Shown here: positions 44,227-54,325 of the stretch, piece after piece
How positions within the stretch are numbered: position 1 is the stretch's first letter
Layout of the letters: each line of letters starts with the position of its first letter
Program-made: the position numbers and the translations under genes
From: Chloroflexota bacterium
GTDB lineage: Bacteria; Vulcanimicrobiota; JAMCWD01
Reading direction: 5' to 3'
DNA: 64,000 bases
Assembly: GCA_023475345.1 (NCBI GenBank)
Contig: JAMCWD010000001.1
Span: 248,001-312,000, forward strand
Notes under the pieces: model-generated
Told to the model about the DNA's origin: nothing
The model's input: only the letters and a program-made list of their open reading frames with translations
Database searches by the model: none

Positions 44227-45576
44227 ATGATGACAAAAATGCACAAAAACATCACATATATTGCTTTAGCGGCGCTGGTTATATTAGTTATTGCCGCGGT
44301 TTATTATTTGCACAAGGATTCATACTATAAATACATATTCATGGGCAAAGCCGAAAAGCTCCGGATCGCCGCACAGGCTAAAATCGCCGGGGACAAGCTC
44401 ATGGATCAGAACCAGTGGAATGAAGCCGAGCGGGCTTTTTCTTTAGCCGTCCGCCTGGATCCCGGAAAATTCGAATACTTGAGTGCCCTGGGCTGCACTT
44501 ATTACGAGAGAAGCATGTTTAAAAAAGCTTACAGGGTTTTCAAGAAAAACCTTGCGCTCCATCCCGACTCGTGCGTCGCCCACCAGGATATGGGATGGGT
44601 TTATTCCGTTCTCCACAGGTACGTGGAGGCCGAAAAAGAAATGAAGAAAGCCATCGAATTGAAACCTGACTACCTCCGCGCACACAACCTCCTCGGCGCG
44701 GTGTACCGTTTCGGTTTCAAAAATTATAAGGATGCCATGAAGCATTACAACATATGCCTTAAATACAACCCGCTTTACCAGCCTACCCACCTGGAGCTTG
44801 CCGAGCTTTATTACGAGCAGCGCGATTATGACAAGGCTATAGCCAAGTTAAAATGGATGATCAAAACCTACAAGGATACCCTTGACGAACGGGTGTACAT
44901 AGTCCTCGGCGAGATATACAGGGACATGAACAGGTTTGATCTTGCGAAAACGATGATGGAAAAGGCCCAGTCCATGGATCCCGCCAACCTGGATTTCGAT
45001 GTCGAGATATCCGATGTTTACCGGGAGATGGGAGACTATAAAAAAGCCCGGGAACATACCGACGCCGTTTTCAAAGTCTGGAAAACATCCGAAGATGCCG
45101 AGCTTGCAGAGGCTTTCTTACTGCTGGCGGAAAAGAAATACCCCGATGCCGAAAAGTACATGCGGGATATGACCCGGCACGAAATTTACGATGAAGACCT
45201 CTTCGTGGGTCTCGGACAGGCGTGTCTCGGGCAGAACAAAGTATCGGAGGCCGAGAAGTTTTTCAACCAGGCTCTCAATCTCAAGCCCAATTACGAGGAT
45301 GCTTATGTGGGGCTGGGCCTTGTTTTCCTGGCCCAGGATCTGACGGGAGAGGCTGAAAAGTGTTTTCGAAAGGCCGTCGGCGTGGACAAGTATTGTGAGG
45401 AAGCCTGGCTCGGCCTGGGCGATCTTTATACCAAGCAGAAAAAGTTCGATCTTGCAAGGAAAGCGTATGACAAGGCTCTCAGCCTGAGGCCCGGCGGTTA
45501 TGAAAAAGCATACTCATACTGGAAGGATTGGAGCGTTACGGTTCCGCTCCCGTCCGTTTCTAAAAAAAATAACTGA
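44227..45576 (+). CDS. Membrane-anchored TPR protein
   Basis: 449 residues from ATG at 44227; ATG at 44230 or 44239 are alternatives, and the open frame back to 44179 overlaps the promoter. A single helix (IALAALVILVIAAVYYL) near the N terminus without a lipobox anchors it in the cytoplasmic membrane. About ten TPR units follow (for example AYVGLGLVFLAQDLTGEAEK). It is followed 38 bases later by the next TPR gene on the same strand. Likely a periplasmic scaffold; partner unknown. Confidence 0.82.
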   Translation: MMTKMHKNITYIALAALVILVIAAVYYLHKDSYYKYIFMGKAEKLRIAAQAKIAGDKLMDQNQWNEAERAFSLAVRLDPGKFEYLSALGCTYYERSMFKKAYRVFKKNLALHPDSCVAHQDMGWVYSVLHRYVEAEKEMKKAIELKPDYLRAHNLLGAVYRFGFKNYKDAMKHYNICLKYNPLYQPTHLELAELYYEQRDYDKAIAKLKWMIKTYKDTLDERVYIVLGEIYRDMNRFDLAKTMMEKAQSMDPANLDFDVEISDVYREMGDYKKAREHTDAVFKVWKTSEDAELAEAFLLLAEKKYPDAEKYMRDMTRHEIYDEDLFVGLGQACLGQNKVSEAEKFFNQALNLKPNYEDAYVGLGLVFLAQDLTGEAEKCFRKAVGVDKYCEEAWLGLGDLYTKQKKFDLARKAYDKALSLRPGGYEKAYSYWKDWSVTVPLPSVSKKNN

Positions 45577-45614
45577 TGTCCGTTCCGGTATGAATGCTTG
45601 ATAAGGAGAGAAAA

Positions 45615-46859
45615 ATGAACCAGCGTTATATCTGGATACTGGCAGTAATAATACTGGCGATGGTGGGCTGCCAGCGGCAGGCACAACCCGTGCCAAGCTA
45701 CGGCAGGCCCCATGATGCGATTAAAACTTACCTTGATTTTGCCCGTCAATATTCCCAGAACGGTAATCTCGTCCAGGCGATAAAAATGCTGGAGAGAGCT
45801 TCAAACCTAAATACTAAAGATGAAACCCCCCTTGTTGCGCTGGGTATTCTTCTGCTGGAAAACAACAGGACCGGCGAAGCCGTCGCCGCACTGGAATCCT
45901 CGTTGAAAAGAAACCCGAAGTCGCCTACCGCATATGAATACCTCGGCTCGGCATACATGAAAACGGGAGAAAACAAGAAAGCGCTGGATGCGTTGAACAT
46001 GTGCCTCGATCTTTCGCCTGACCGGGCAAACGCCCGCCTCCTCCTGGGCCGCCTTTACCTTTCCGAGGGCCTTAAAGATTCCGCCGAAAAAGAACTTTCA
46101 AAGGTTATGGAATCGGACCCTGAAAACCTCGACGCGTGTACCGGCCTGATAGAAATCAATACATTAAACAAGAATTATGCCAGGGGCCTTGAATTGATAA
46201 AGACCGCCGAAAAGATAAATAAAGAAAAAACAAAAAAAGAATTGCTCACCGGTCAGGGAGAAATGGCGGTAATTCACCTTCTTGCGGCCAGGATATATAT
46301 TGATGAAGGGAACACTGATCAGGCGGAAAAGGAGATTGCCTCGGTCCTCAAAATAGACCCCAAAATGGCGGATGCATATTCGCTGAAAGCCGAGCTTGAA
46401 AAAAAACGCAAGAATTTCGACGAAGCTAAATCCGACATTAAAAAAGCGGACCAGCTTTCTCCGGAGACTCCGAATCGCGCTGTTAACTTATCGGAAATCT
46501 ACCTGGAAGAAGGCCAACTGAAAAAAGCAAAAGAAAATTGTGACGCCGCGCTGAAAAGCGACCCGGAATCGGAATATGCGCTCCTGATGTTATCTGAGCT
46601 AAAAATAACGGAAAATAAATTCGACGAGGCAATAGATGCGCTTAATAAATGCCTGAAAGCAAACCCGGGTTCGGGCGCGGCCCATTACCGCCTGGCATCA
46701 ATTTACCAATACCTCGGAGACGAAGACAAGGCGCTGAAACACCTGAAATCCGCAATAAAACTTGATAAATCATACAAGAGCGTCGTCGTTAACGATGACC
46801 TTTTCAAAATCTCCATCGATAAGCCGGAATTTAAAAATGCTGTCGGGACAGGGAAATGA
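45615..46859 (+). CDS. TPR-repeat lipoprotein
   Basis: 414 residues from ATG at 45615, which follows AAGGAGAG and gives a proper signal peptide with lipobox AMVGC (C19); the frame is open to 45594. TPR units at about 35-390, irregular around 170-210. The end DDLFKISIDKPEFKNA is the shared closing motif. Overlaps the next gene by four bases (ATGA). Confidence 0.85.
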   Translation: MNQRYIWILAVIILAMVGCQRQAQPVPSYGRPHDAIKTYLDFARQYSQNGNLVQAIKMLERASNLNTKDETPLVALGILLLENNRTGEAVAALESSLKRNPKSPTAYEYLGSAYMKTGENKKALDALNMCLDLSPDRANARLLLGRLYLSEGLKDSAEKELSKVMESDPENLDACTGLIEINTLNKNYARGLELIKTAEKINKEKTKKELLTGQGEMAVIHLLAARIYIDEGNTDQAEKEIASVLKIDPKMADAYSLKAELEKKRKNFDEAKSDIKKADQLSPETPNRAVNLSEIYLEEGQLKKAKENCDAALKSDPESEYALLMLSELKITENKFDEAIDALNKCLKANPGSGAAHYRLASIYQYLGDEDKALKHLKSAIKLDKSYKSVVVNDDLFKISIDKPEFKNAVGTGK

Positions 46860-48130
46860 AAATTTCCGGGCCATTTAAGTTCATTCCTCTAATCCTTATT
46901 TTATTGTTCCTTGTCATGACAGGATGTCAGCATGAGAACCAGGGCCGCCGGAAGGCCCGGCAGGAAAATCCCGAAGCGGCCGCATTGCTTTTAAAAAGCG
47001 GGGTTAAACATCTGGAAAACCGGGAACTCCAACAGGCACGGCGGGATCTCGAAACGGCGGCAGGCCTCAACCCGCACGATCCTGACATCTTCGTTGTCCT
47101 GGGAGATGTTTATGACGAACTATACATGCTTAAAGAGGCCGAAGCCGCGTTCAATAAAGCCATCAGCCTGTCGCCCCAAAATTCCGAAGCTCACTGGGCT
47201 TTCGGCATGATATTTTACCAGATGGACAAGTACAAGGAGGCGGAAAGCGCCCTGAAAGCCGCCATTAAACTCGATACTGCATGCGGAAAAGCGTTTTATG
47301 ACCTCGGTCATATTTACCTGCGCCAGGGCAAAATCGCAGAAGCCGAAGAGGCCTATAAGAACTCGATAAAAAGAGAACCGGTGAACCCGTGTACCTACAT
47401 CGGGATGGGAGAATTCCTCACTTTCCGGGGGTGCCTGGATGAAGCGGTTGAAATCTTGAATAAAGCCTTAAAAGTGAACGAGGCCGCGCTGAAGCAGGGG
47501 AAAACCAAAAGCGAGGAAGGTCATATCCGTACCGCATTAGGCAATGCTTACAGGGTCCAAAAAAAATACGGCGAGGCCGGGGAACAGCTTCAAAAAGCTG
47601 TGAAAGCCGACCCGGGAGTCGTAGGCGCCTATTATGTCATGGGCGAACTCATGCTCGACATGAACAAACTTGAAGAAGCCTCTTCCTGGCTTGAAAAGGC
47701 GATAAAAATAAATCCCTACGACAGGAGCTTTTTCGTAACGCTTGCCGATATCAGGATCAAACAGAGGAACCTCAAGAACGCGGAAGCGTTGTACCGGCAG
47801 GCCCTGGCGTTAAATCCCCAGGAAAGCGTAACCCGCTACTCCATAAGGGTCGGTCTCGGCAAAATCGCCATTGCAAGAAAAGATTACGCTTCGGCGGCGG
47901 CGGAGCTTGAGGAAGCGATAAAAATACAACCGGATTCTTCTGAGGCGGGATACCTGCTCGCGGAGGCTTATGCTGGCACAAAAAACGAGGGATCATGTAA
48001 GAATATTCTGACGAGACTTGCCGGACGAGACCCCGGAAGAATAGAGAAGGCGGAATCCGATCCGGCATTCAATGCTTACATGGAAAAGGAATGGTTTAAA
48101 AAACTCCGGCCCACTATAGAAAAAGAATAA
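46856..48130 (+). CDS. TPR-repeat lipoprotein
   Basis: 424 residues. Lipobox VMTGC (C24). About ten TPR units from residue 45 to 390 (for example VLGDVYDELYMLKEAEAAF), then the closing motif ESDPAFNAYMEKEWFKKL. Third gene of the plus-strand TPR set. The propeller genes start 28-90 bases downstream and may share its transcript, suggesting a TPR-propeller envelope assembly (inference). Confidence 0.85.
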   Translation: MKISGPFKFIPLILILLFLVMTGCQHENQGRRKARQENPEAAALLLKSGVKHLENRELQQARRDLETAAGLNPHDPDIFVVLGDVYDELYMLKEAEAAFNKAISLSPQNSEAHWAFGMIFYQMDKYKEAESALKAAIKLDTACGKAFYDLGHIYLRQGKIAEAEEAYKNSIKREPVNPCTYIGMGEFLTFRGCLDEAVEILNKALKVNEAALKQGKTKSEEGHIRTALGNAYRVQKKYGEAGEQLQKAVKADPGVVGAYYVMGELMLDMNKLEEASSWLEKAIKINPYDRSFFVTLADIRIKQRNLKNAEALYRQALALNPQESVTRYSIRVGLGKIAIARKDYASAAAELEEAIKIQPDSSEAGYLLAEAYAGTKNEGSCKNILTRLAGRDPGRIEKAESDPAFNAYMEKEWFKKLRPTIEKE

Positions 48131-48218
48131 GAGCATTCGCTTTGATTAAATAAAAAAAATGAGCCATAAGACCTGTAATAAAAGGAAGGCTTATAGAAAG
48201 ACAGAAAAAAGAATTGTT

Positions 48219-49373
48219 ATGAATTCGAAATATAGTTTATTCGCCGCGTTGTTGTTCCTGCCTCTCTGCTTTTCGTTTTCCGTAAGGTCGTGCGAGAGGA
48301 TGAATGAAAATCCCGCGGCGGTGCTCCACAGAGTTCATACCCAGCAGCGATGGCTTACGTTCCGCCACGATTCATTTCATTCGGGATACAGCCATTATAC
48401 GGGCACCGACAGGGGCGTCATGATATGGCGTTACGGGACGGGCAACGAGATTAATTCGTCGGCCGTACAGGACATGGAGGGACGGATTTTTACAGGCAGC
48501 GATGATTTCAATCTTTATTGCCTGGACAGGGAGGGCGCTCTCGCCTGGAAGTATAAGACGGGGTCATACATCATCGGATCTCCTTCCGTCTCCGACAAAC
48601 GCATCTACTTCGGCTCGGAAGACGGCTATATCTACTGCCTTAAACCGGACGGCTTACCCGACTGGAAATATCTCACAGGCGGAAGACTCCGTTCGTCCCC
48701 GGCTTTCGACGTGGAAGGTTATGTTTACATAGGAAGCGATGACGGGAATTTGTGGTGTTTTACGCCGGACGGCAAAAAAGTTTTTACCGCCCGAACCGGC
48801 GGAAAGATAACCACCTCGCCCGCCGTCAGGCCGGACGGGGTATCCTTTGTAGGGAGCGATGACGGCTTCCTGTGGGCATTCAAAAACGACGGGAAAGAAT
48901 TCTGGAAATATAAAACCGGCGGCCCCGTCAGATCTTCGCCGTTATTAAGCCCCGACGGCGATGTGCTTTTCGGGAGCGACGACGGGAACTTTTACTGCCT
49001 GTCCGGCGGCGGCCTTGTAAAATGGACTTACAGGACAAAAGGCAAAATTCAATCCTCACCTGCATATTACCATACCGGCGGCACGGTATGTTTCGGATCA
49101 AACGACGGAAACCTTTATGAATTGAGAAATAACGGACACTTTAAATGGGCTTATAAAACAGGCGGCGCGGTAATCTCCTCGCCCGCCGTCGGGGCCGACG
49201 GGATGATATATTTCGGATCGTCCGACCATAACGTTTACGGCCTTGACAGGCACGGCAGGCTTGTCTGGAAATTGAAAACCGGGGGCGCCGTCGAATCGTC
49301 TCCCATGATCGCCGACGGAGGAGGGATCGTCATAGGCTCTGAAGATCACTATATTTATATGATTGGTCCTTAA
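48219..49373 (+). CDS. Exported PQQ-like beta-propeller protein (copy 1)
   Basis: 384 residues from ATG at 48219, chosen because it places the signal peptide (SLFAALLFLPLCFSFS) at the N terminus; ATG at 48159 would add 20 basic residues. A weak lipobox-like SVRSC ends the signal. After LTFRHDSFHSGYSHYTG come about eight repeats of the PQQ_2 type, each near GxIYFGSDDGxxYCLxxDGxxxWKYKTGG. No quinone-binding residues are evident, so it is probably a binding or structural propeller rather than a dehydrogenase. Confidence 0.83.
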   Translation: MNSKYSLFAALLFLPLCFSFSVRSCERMNENPAAVLHRVHTQQRWLTFRHDSFHSGYSHYTGTDRGVMIWRYGTGNEINSSAVQDMEGRIFTGSDDFNLYCLDREGALAWKYKTGSYIIGSPSVSDKRIYFGSEDGYIYCLKPDGLPDWKYLTGGRLRSSPAFDVEGYVYIGSDDGNLWCFTPDGKKVFTARTGGKITTSPAVRPDGVSFVGSDDGFLWAFKNDGKEFWKYKTGGPVRSSPLLSPDGDVLFGSDDGNFYCLSGGGLVKWTYRTKGKIQSSPAYYHTGGTVCFGSNDGNLYELRNNGHFKWAYKTGGAVISSPAVGADGMIYFGSSDHNVYGLDRHGRLVWKLKTGGAVESSPMIADGGGIVIGSEDHYIYMIGP

Positions 49374-49378
49374 CCGGC

Positions 49379-50524
49379 ATGTTACGATTATTCGGCATTT
49401 TTCTTATCATGATACTGGTAACGAGTTGTGCCCCTGCACAGGTCAGTAACCCTTCACCCTGGAGTTGTTTCCATAAAAATTCCTCGCATACCGGCTATTG
49501 TAATTATTCCGGCCCGAAGCAGCCTGTTCTTTTGTGGAAATATAAAACAGGCAACCGGATAAGCTCTTCCCCGGCAATTTCCGAGGAAGGCCATATCTAC
49601 ATCGGCGGCGACGATAATTTTATTTACTCGCTGAGTTCTGAAGGTAAGTTAAGGTGGAAATACAGAACAGGGTACAAGGTGTTCTCGTCGCCCTGCCTGG
49701 ATGCGGAAGGCTCCGTATATATCGGCGGCGAAGACGGCTGCCTTTATTGCCTTGACGATGGCGGCAGGCTCCTGTGGAAATATAAAACTCAAAAATCCAT
49801 CGATTCCTCCCCTGCCCTTTCACCCGATGAAAAAACAGTTTACATCGGCTCCTCCGACAAGCACCTGTACGCGATAGATTCCGGGAAAGGCAAATGCCGC
49901 TGGTCTTATAAAGCCGGCGACTGGATAATGGCATCGCCTGCTGTTTCGGGCGACGGCACAATTTATATAGGGAGCGAAGATCACAATTTATATGCGTTTA
50001 AGCCCGACGGGAAATTAATCTGGAGCTATGAGACGCATTATTCGATAATGTCAACCGCGTCCATCGGGCCGGACGGCACCATATATGTCGGGAGCGACGA
50101 TACTTTCCTCTACGCTTTTAACCCTGACGGGAGCGTGCGATGGAGTTTTCCGGCCGATTATTACATAGCTTCAAGCCCCGCCATAAGCCCCGAGGGGAAG
50201 ATTTACTTCGGCAGCGAATCAGGCTATGTTTTCTGCCTCGACAGCGAAGGAAATCTCTTATATAAATTCTTTACGGGACATGATGCTTTTTCTTCTCCCG
50301 TCATCGATAAAGACGGCACGGCATATTTCGGTTCGTGTGACGAATCTTTTTATGCCGTATCGCCGGAAGGAAAACTGATCTGGAAGTGGAAAACTAAGGG
50401 AGAAATATTTTCTTCGCCGGCGCTTGCCCACGATGGCACAATATATTTCGGATCCCACGACTATCATATTTATGCCCTGGGTAACCGGCCCATAAAACCA
50501 GAAGAAGGAGATAAACAAAAATGA
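49379..50524 (+). CDS. PQQ-like beta-propeller lipoprotein (copy 2)
   Basis: 381 residues. Lipobox LVTSC (C17), then SPWSCFHKNSSHTGYCNYSG, the W-x-x-F...TG opener of this family, and about eight blades (for example GTIYVGSDDTFLYAFNPDG). Begins five bases after copy 1 and overlaps the next gene by four bases. Copies 1 and 2 are clear paralogues. Confidence 0.83.
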   Translation: MLRLFGIFLIMILVTSCAPAQVSNPSPWSCFHKNSSHTGYCNYSGPKQPVLLWKYKTGNRISSSPAISEEGHIYIGGDDNFIYSLSSEGKLRWKYRTGYKVFSSPCLDAEGSVYIGGEDGCLYCLDDGGRLLWKYKTQKSIDSSPALSPDEKTVYIGSSDKHLYAIDSGKGKCRWSYKAGDWIMASPAVSGDGTIYIGSEDHNLYAFKPDGKLIWSYETHYSIMSTASIGPDGTIYVGSDDTFLYAFNPDGSVRWSFPADYYIASSPAISPEGKIYFGSESGYVFCLDSEGNLLYKFFTGHDAFSSPVIDKDGTAYFGSCDESFYAVSPEGKLIWKWKTKGEIFSSPALAHDGTIYFGSHDYHIYALGNRPIKPEEGDKQK

Positions 50525-51147
50525 GAAACCCCTTGATACTCATCCTGATCATGGCGATTATGCTCGGATTTGCCATTTCCCCGGCGACGGCCGCAAATGA
50601 AAAAGCCAAGCCGAAACCGAAGCCTGCCGCTACAACAGTAAAAGTGCCCGCCCCGGTCAACACGGTAAAAATTATCGAGACATGGACCGGCAGAATTTCA
50701 GTTGACGAAAAAGGGCTGGAAGATGCTTCCCGCTCCACCTCAATAATCCAAAAGGGCGGCCTGTTCAAATTCGTAAAGTCGCTCGGCAATAATGTATATA
50801 TCGGCGACAGCGAATTAAAGGCATCGGATTTTGCCGATAAAGTCGATGCAAAGACAATTTTCGGGAAAGAAACTCTCCTTGTGGTCACTTACGGCCCAAC
50901 AAAGGATATCGTCCTTAAAGCGGATAAGGTCACTGTTCCTTACGAGGATGCCCCTCCGCAAGTACTGGTCGATAAAACCGCGGCCAAGGTTAAGGCTAAA
51001 AAAGATGATAAGACTTATTACTATTTCATAATACTTAAAGTAGAAGGCAGCTACAAGGATATCTCGGTAACGGAAGGCAACCCGCCCGAAGCGCAAACAA
51101 AGCCTGCAAGCGAAAAAGTCTCTCCAAAAAAAGAATCCGGAAAATAA
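50521..51147 (+). CDS. Exported protein of unknown function
   Basis: 208 residues. Signal peptide with likely SPI cleavage after PATA (residue 24), then a K/P-rich linker (KAKPKPKPAA) and a globular part (about 45-175) with alternating strands such as TVKIIETWTGRISVDEKG and KTYYYFIILKVEGSYKD. The tail is again K/P-rich. It is translationally coupled to propeller copy 2 by ATGA and ends at a strong terminator. I do not recognise the family. Confidence 0.75.
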   Translation: MRNPLILILIMAIMLGFAISPATAANEKAKPKPKPAATTVKVPAPVNTVKIIETWTGRISVDEKGLEDASRSTSIIQKGGLFKFVKSLGNNVYIGDSELKASDFADKVDAKTIFGKETLLVVTYGPTKDIVLKADKVTVPYEDAPPQVLVDKTAAKVKAKKDDKTYYYFIILKVEGSYKDISVTEGNPPEAQTKPASEKVSPKKESGK

Positions 51148-51167
51148 TCTGAATCTCAGATACTAAT

Positions 51168-51214
51168 AAAAAAGATCGAAGTTGTATGTGGAACTACATT
51201 TCGATCTTTTTTTT
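51168..51214. terminator. Bidirectional terminator between convergent genes
   Basis: AAAAAAGATCGAA (51168-51180) pairs with TTCGATCTTTTTT (from 51200), with further pairing of TTGTA and TACA towards the loop, flanked by A- and T-runs, so it can stop both the propeller operon (plus) and the WD40 gene (minus). Confidence 0.75.
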
Positions 51215-51270
51215 CGGATTAAAGCTGTTTTCTCAAACCGGGCAAAACAGATTTTTGTTCTTGCCATGAA

Positions 51271-54204
51271 TCAATGAATTATTTGAGGCGCTGAATCTTC
51301 ATCTTTGAATTTTTTTAAGATCTTCCCCGTCTCTGGGTCATAGAATATTACCCGCCGGTCAACTCCGGACGTCGCAATATATTTGCCGCCTGGCGAATAA
51401 CAGGCTGCAGTAACGGCATCCTCATGGCCTTTTAAAACCATTACACAACGTTCATTCTCTACGTCCCAGACTCTCGCGGTGCTGTCCATGCTGGAAGTTA
51501 CGACCCTTCTGTCGTCCGGAGACCACCCCAACCCCAGCGTGTCATCCGTATGGCCTTTGAATGTTTTGAGAAGCCTGCCGGTCGCCGGGTCCCATATACG
51601 CAGGGTGTCATCGAAAGATGTTGAGCCTAAATATTTCCCATTATGGCTGTATGCAAGGGAGGTTACTCCCTCCGTATGACCCTCCAGAGTCCGCACCAGC
51701 TTGAATGTATGAGAATCGTAAATCCGGATATTGCCGTCCTCCGAAGCTGAAACGACATATTTGCCGTCAGGGGAAAAAATAACACACGGGCAGGCATCTG
51801 TCTGGAGATTCATCTGCCCTAAAATTTTACCCGTATTGACGTCCCAGACAATAACAGTCTCATCACAGGATGAGGATACGGCTCTTTTTCCGTCCGGGCT
51901 GAAATCTACGGCGTTTACATCCTCTGTATGGCCTTTGAAAAAGCGTATCAATTTGCCGGTACCGGCATCCCATAAGCCTACATACCTGTCTATTCCGGTG
52001 CTGGCGATTTTCCTGCCGTCTCCCGTATATTTCAATCCTTTGACATCCTGCCTGTGTCCTTTGAATGTAAGGACCGGCTTGCCTTTTTGAATATCCCATA
52101 CCTTGAATTCAGGGCTGACCGTTCCCGATGCAAAATATTTCCCGTCCGGACTGAATGCCACTACTTTCCTGTCGTCCGTCCTCCCCTTCTGGATCCTGAC
52201 AATTTTTCCCGACTTCGCATCCCATACAATATAACGCCTGTCGGAAGAACCGGACGCCAGCCTGCTGCCGTCCGGGCTGTATGTGACGCATAATACTTTG
52301 CCCTGATGACCCTTCTGAACACGTACGGCGGATTTGCCTGTAATATCCCACAACCTCACGGTCTTGTCTTTCGAACCCGAAAAAAGATAGCTGGAATCGG
52401 GACTGAAAGCTACGGCGGTAACCGGCAGCTCATGCCCGACAAGAGCCTTTACAGGAGCCCAGTCATCTGTCGTAATCAGCCAGATTCTGGAGTCCTCACC
52501 CCCCGCCGCAAGATATTTCCCGTCGGGACTGAACGCAAGAGAGTATATTACTGTCCTGGGCTTATCAAGAGATTTAACAGGCTTCCCTGTCCTGCCATCC
52601 CGGATTTGAATTTTCTGATCCCTGTCCCCCATAGCAATATATTTTCCATCAGGACTGAAGGCAATGCTTAAAATTGCCGAACTGCCTGCTTTTATTTTGA
52701 AAATAATCTCTCCCGTATCCAGCGACCACTCATAAATCCACCCATCTTTACCACCGGCCGCTACAACGCGCTCGTCTGGACTGACATCAACGCACAAAAC
52801 GGCATTGTCGTCGCTTTTGAAAAGCTTCTTCTGACCACCTATCTTTGCATCCCAGACCCTGACAGTCCCGTCGCTTGAACATGTTACGAGTAATTTTCCG
52901 GTCAGGGAATAAGCCAGGCCTAATACCGGGCCGGTATGGCCTTCGAACGTCCGGTGTAAATAACCTTTATCAACTCCCCAGATCTTTGCAGTCCCGTCGG
53001 TAGAACACGTCGCTATATTTGTTCCGTCAGGGCTGAATTTTATACCGTTTATTGCATCCTGGTGCTCCTGCTCGGCACGCAGTTGTGTGCCGCTCTCGCC
53101 AAAGAACCGGATCTGCCCTTCGCCCGTTGAAGAAGCCGCTATCCTGCCGTCGGGTCTCCAATCCACCGATACAATGTCAAAACTATGACCCCTCATGATC
53201 TTAAGAGGCTTTTGACTTTTGACGTCCCATATCCTGACCATTCTGTCCCTGCTTCCGCTTAAAAGCTTTTTGCCGTCAGGGCTGAACTTTACGGAATACA
53301 CTATATCTGTATGACCGGAAAGCGTTGAGATTAATTTCCCTGTCCCGGGATCCCATATCCGAATCTTGCCGTCCCCGCTCCCCGTAGCAAGCATATCTCC
53401 CCGGGGATTATAATCCACCCATTGGAAGCCGAGTTCCCCGTCTTCCATCTCCCGAACCTGCCTGCCTGTCTCTACATCCCAGATCCTGACGGTGGCATCC
53501 TCCGATGATGTTGCAACTTCTTTTCCATCGGGAGAAAAAACAGCGCATGTAACCTGGTCCTCATGCCCTTTTAAATCGCGAAACAGGGCTCCTGTTCCGG
53601 CATCCCATATTTTAGCGGTGCCGTCCTCGGAGGCGGAAACTATCTTCTTCCCGTCCGGGCTGTACCGGGCGGTACGTACAAGATCGGTATGGCCTTTTAA
53701 GGTCCTGACTTTTTCCCAGTTTGAAGCATCCCATATTTCCACGGTTCTATCGGCAACAGCAGCAACCAGGTATTTTTCGTCGGGGCTGAAACTAACTGAA
53801 TCAACATTGGCAAAGTGTACAGGGCTTTTGAAAATTGTCCTGCCTGTTTTAACATCACGAACAATAAATGTCTTATCGCCCGAAGCGGAAGCAAGGTAGG
53901 TTCCCCCGGGAGAATAAACAACGCCATAGATATCATCGAGATGATCATCCAGTACCGCGACCTGTTTGCCTGTTTTAACGTCCCATAGACGTACGGTGCG
54001 GTCAATGGGCCGGTTATCCCTCAGTCCCCGCTGAATTCCGGGAGGCAGCTTGCCGTCGGGCATAAGTTCCTGGTTCAGCGAAGACGACGGTTTTGTGGAA
54101 ACCGCAGGCTCAGGGAGTTTTTGAGCCTGACATCCATATAGAATCACAAGCAAAAGCAAAAACCCCGAAATAATGAAGCAATAATTATTTTTTTTCACAA
54201 TCAC
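51271..54204 (-). CDS. WD40-repeat lipoprotein with about 22 repeats
   Basis: 977 residues from GTG at 54204 (GTG at 54198, nine bases after AGGA, is equally possible). Lipobox ILYGC (C25). I count 22 WD-type repeat ends (RLWDVKTG, KIWDAGTG, RIWDPATG and variants), which makes three seven-bladed propellers plus a closing half repeat. Some repeats have lost the W-D pair (RFFGESG, YEWSLDTG, IFYDPETG). Bacterial WD40 proteins of this size are usually cytosolic or kinase-linked; a lipid-anchored exported form is unusual. It is convergent with the PQQ-like set. Probably a large protein-binding platform in the envelope. Confidence 0.85.
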   Translation of the reverse strand: MIVKKNNYCFIISGFLLLLVILYGCQAQKLPEPAVSTKPSSSLNQELMPDGKLPPGIQRGLRDNRPIDRTVRLWDVKTGKQVAVLDDHLDDIYGVVYSPGGTYLASASGDKTFIVRDVKTGRTIFKSPVHFANVDSVSFSPDEKYLVAAVADRTVEIWDASNWEKVRTLKGHTDLVRTARYSPDGKKIVSASEDGTAKIWDAGTGALFRDLKGHEDQVTCAVFSPDGKEVATSSEDATVRIWDVETGRQVREMEDGELGFQWVDYNPRGDMLATGSGDGKIRIWDPGTGKLISTLSGHTDIVYSVKFSPDGKKLLSGSRDRMVRIWDVKSQKPLKIMRGHSFDIVSVDWRPDGRIAASSTGEGQIRFFGESGTQLRAEQEHQDAINGIKFSPDGTNIATCSTDGTAKIWGVDKGYLHRTFEGHTGPVLGLAYSLTGKLLVTCSSDGTVRVWDAKIGGQKKLFKSDDNAVLCVDVSPDERVVAAGGKDGWIYEWSLDTGEIIFKIKAGSSAILSIAFSPDGKYIAMGDRDQKIQIRDGRTGKPVKSLDKPRTVIYSLAFSPDGKYLAAGGEDSRIWLITTDDWAPVKALVGHELPVTAVAFSPDSSYLFSGSKDKTVRLWDITGKSAVRVQKGHQGKVLCVTYSPDGSRLASGSSDRRYIVWDAKSGKIVRIQKGRTDDRKVVAFSPDGKYFASGTVSPEFKVWDIQKGKPVLTFKGHRQDVKGLKYTGDGRKIASTGIDRYVGLWDAGTGKLIRFFKGHTEDVNAVDFSPDGKRAVSSSCDETVIVWDVNTGKILGQMNLQTDACPCVIFSPDGKYVVSASEDGNIRIYDSHTFKLVRTLEGHTEGVTSLAYSHNGKYLGSTSFDDTLRIWDPATGRLLKTFKGHTDDTLGLGWSPDDRRVVTSSMDSTARVWDVENERCVMVLKGHEDAVTAACYSPGGKYIATSGVDRRVIFYDPETGKILKKFKDEDSAPQIIH

Positions 54205-54325
54205 AAGTCCTGGCTAATTTCCTTATTGTAACTATGATAGTAAAAAACAATCAATAGTTTCAACCGGCAGGATTATAAAGAGAATAAAAGAATTTGCTTT
54301 TCAAGTCAATATCTCCGGAGGGCGC

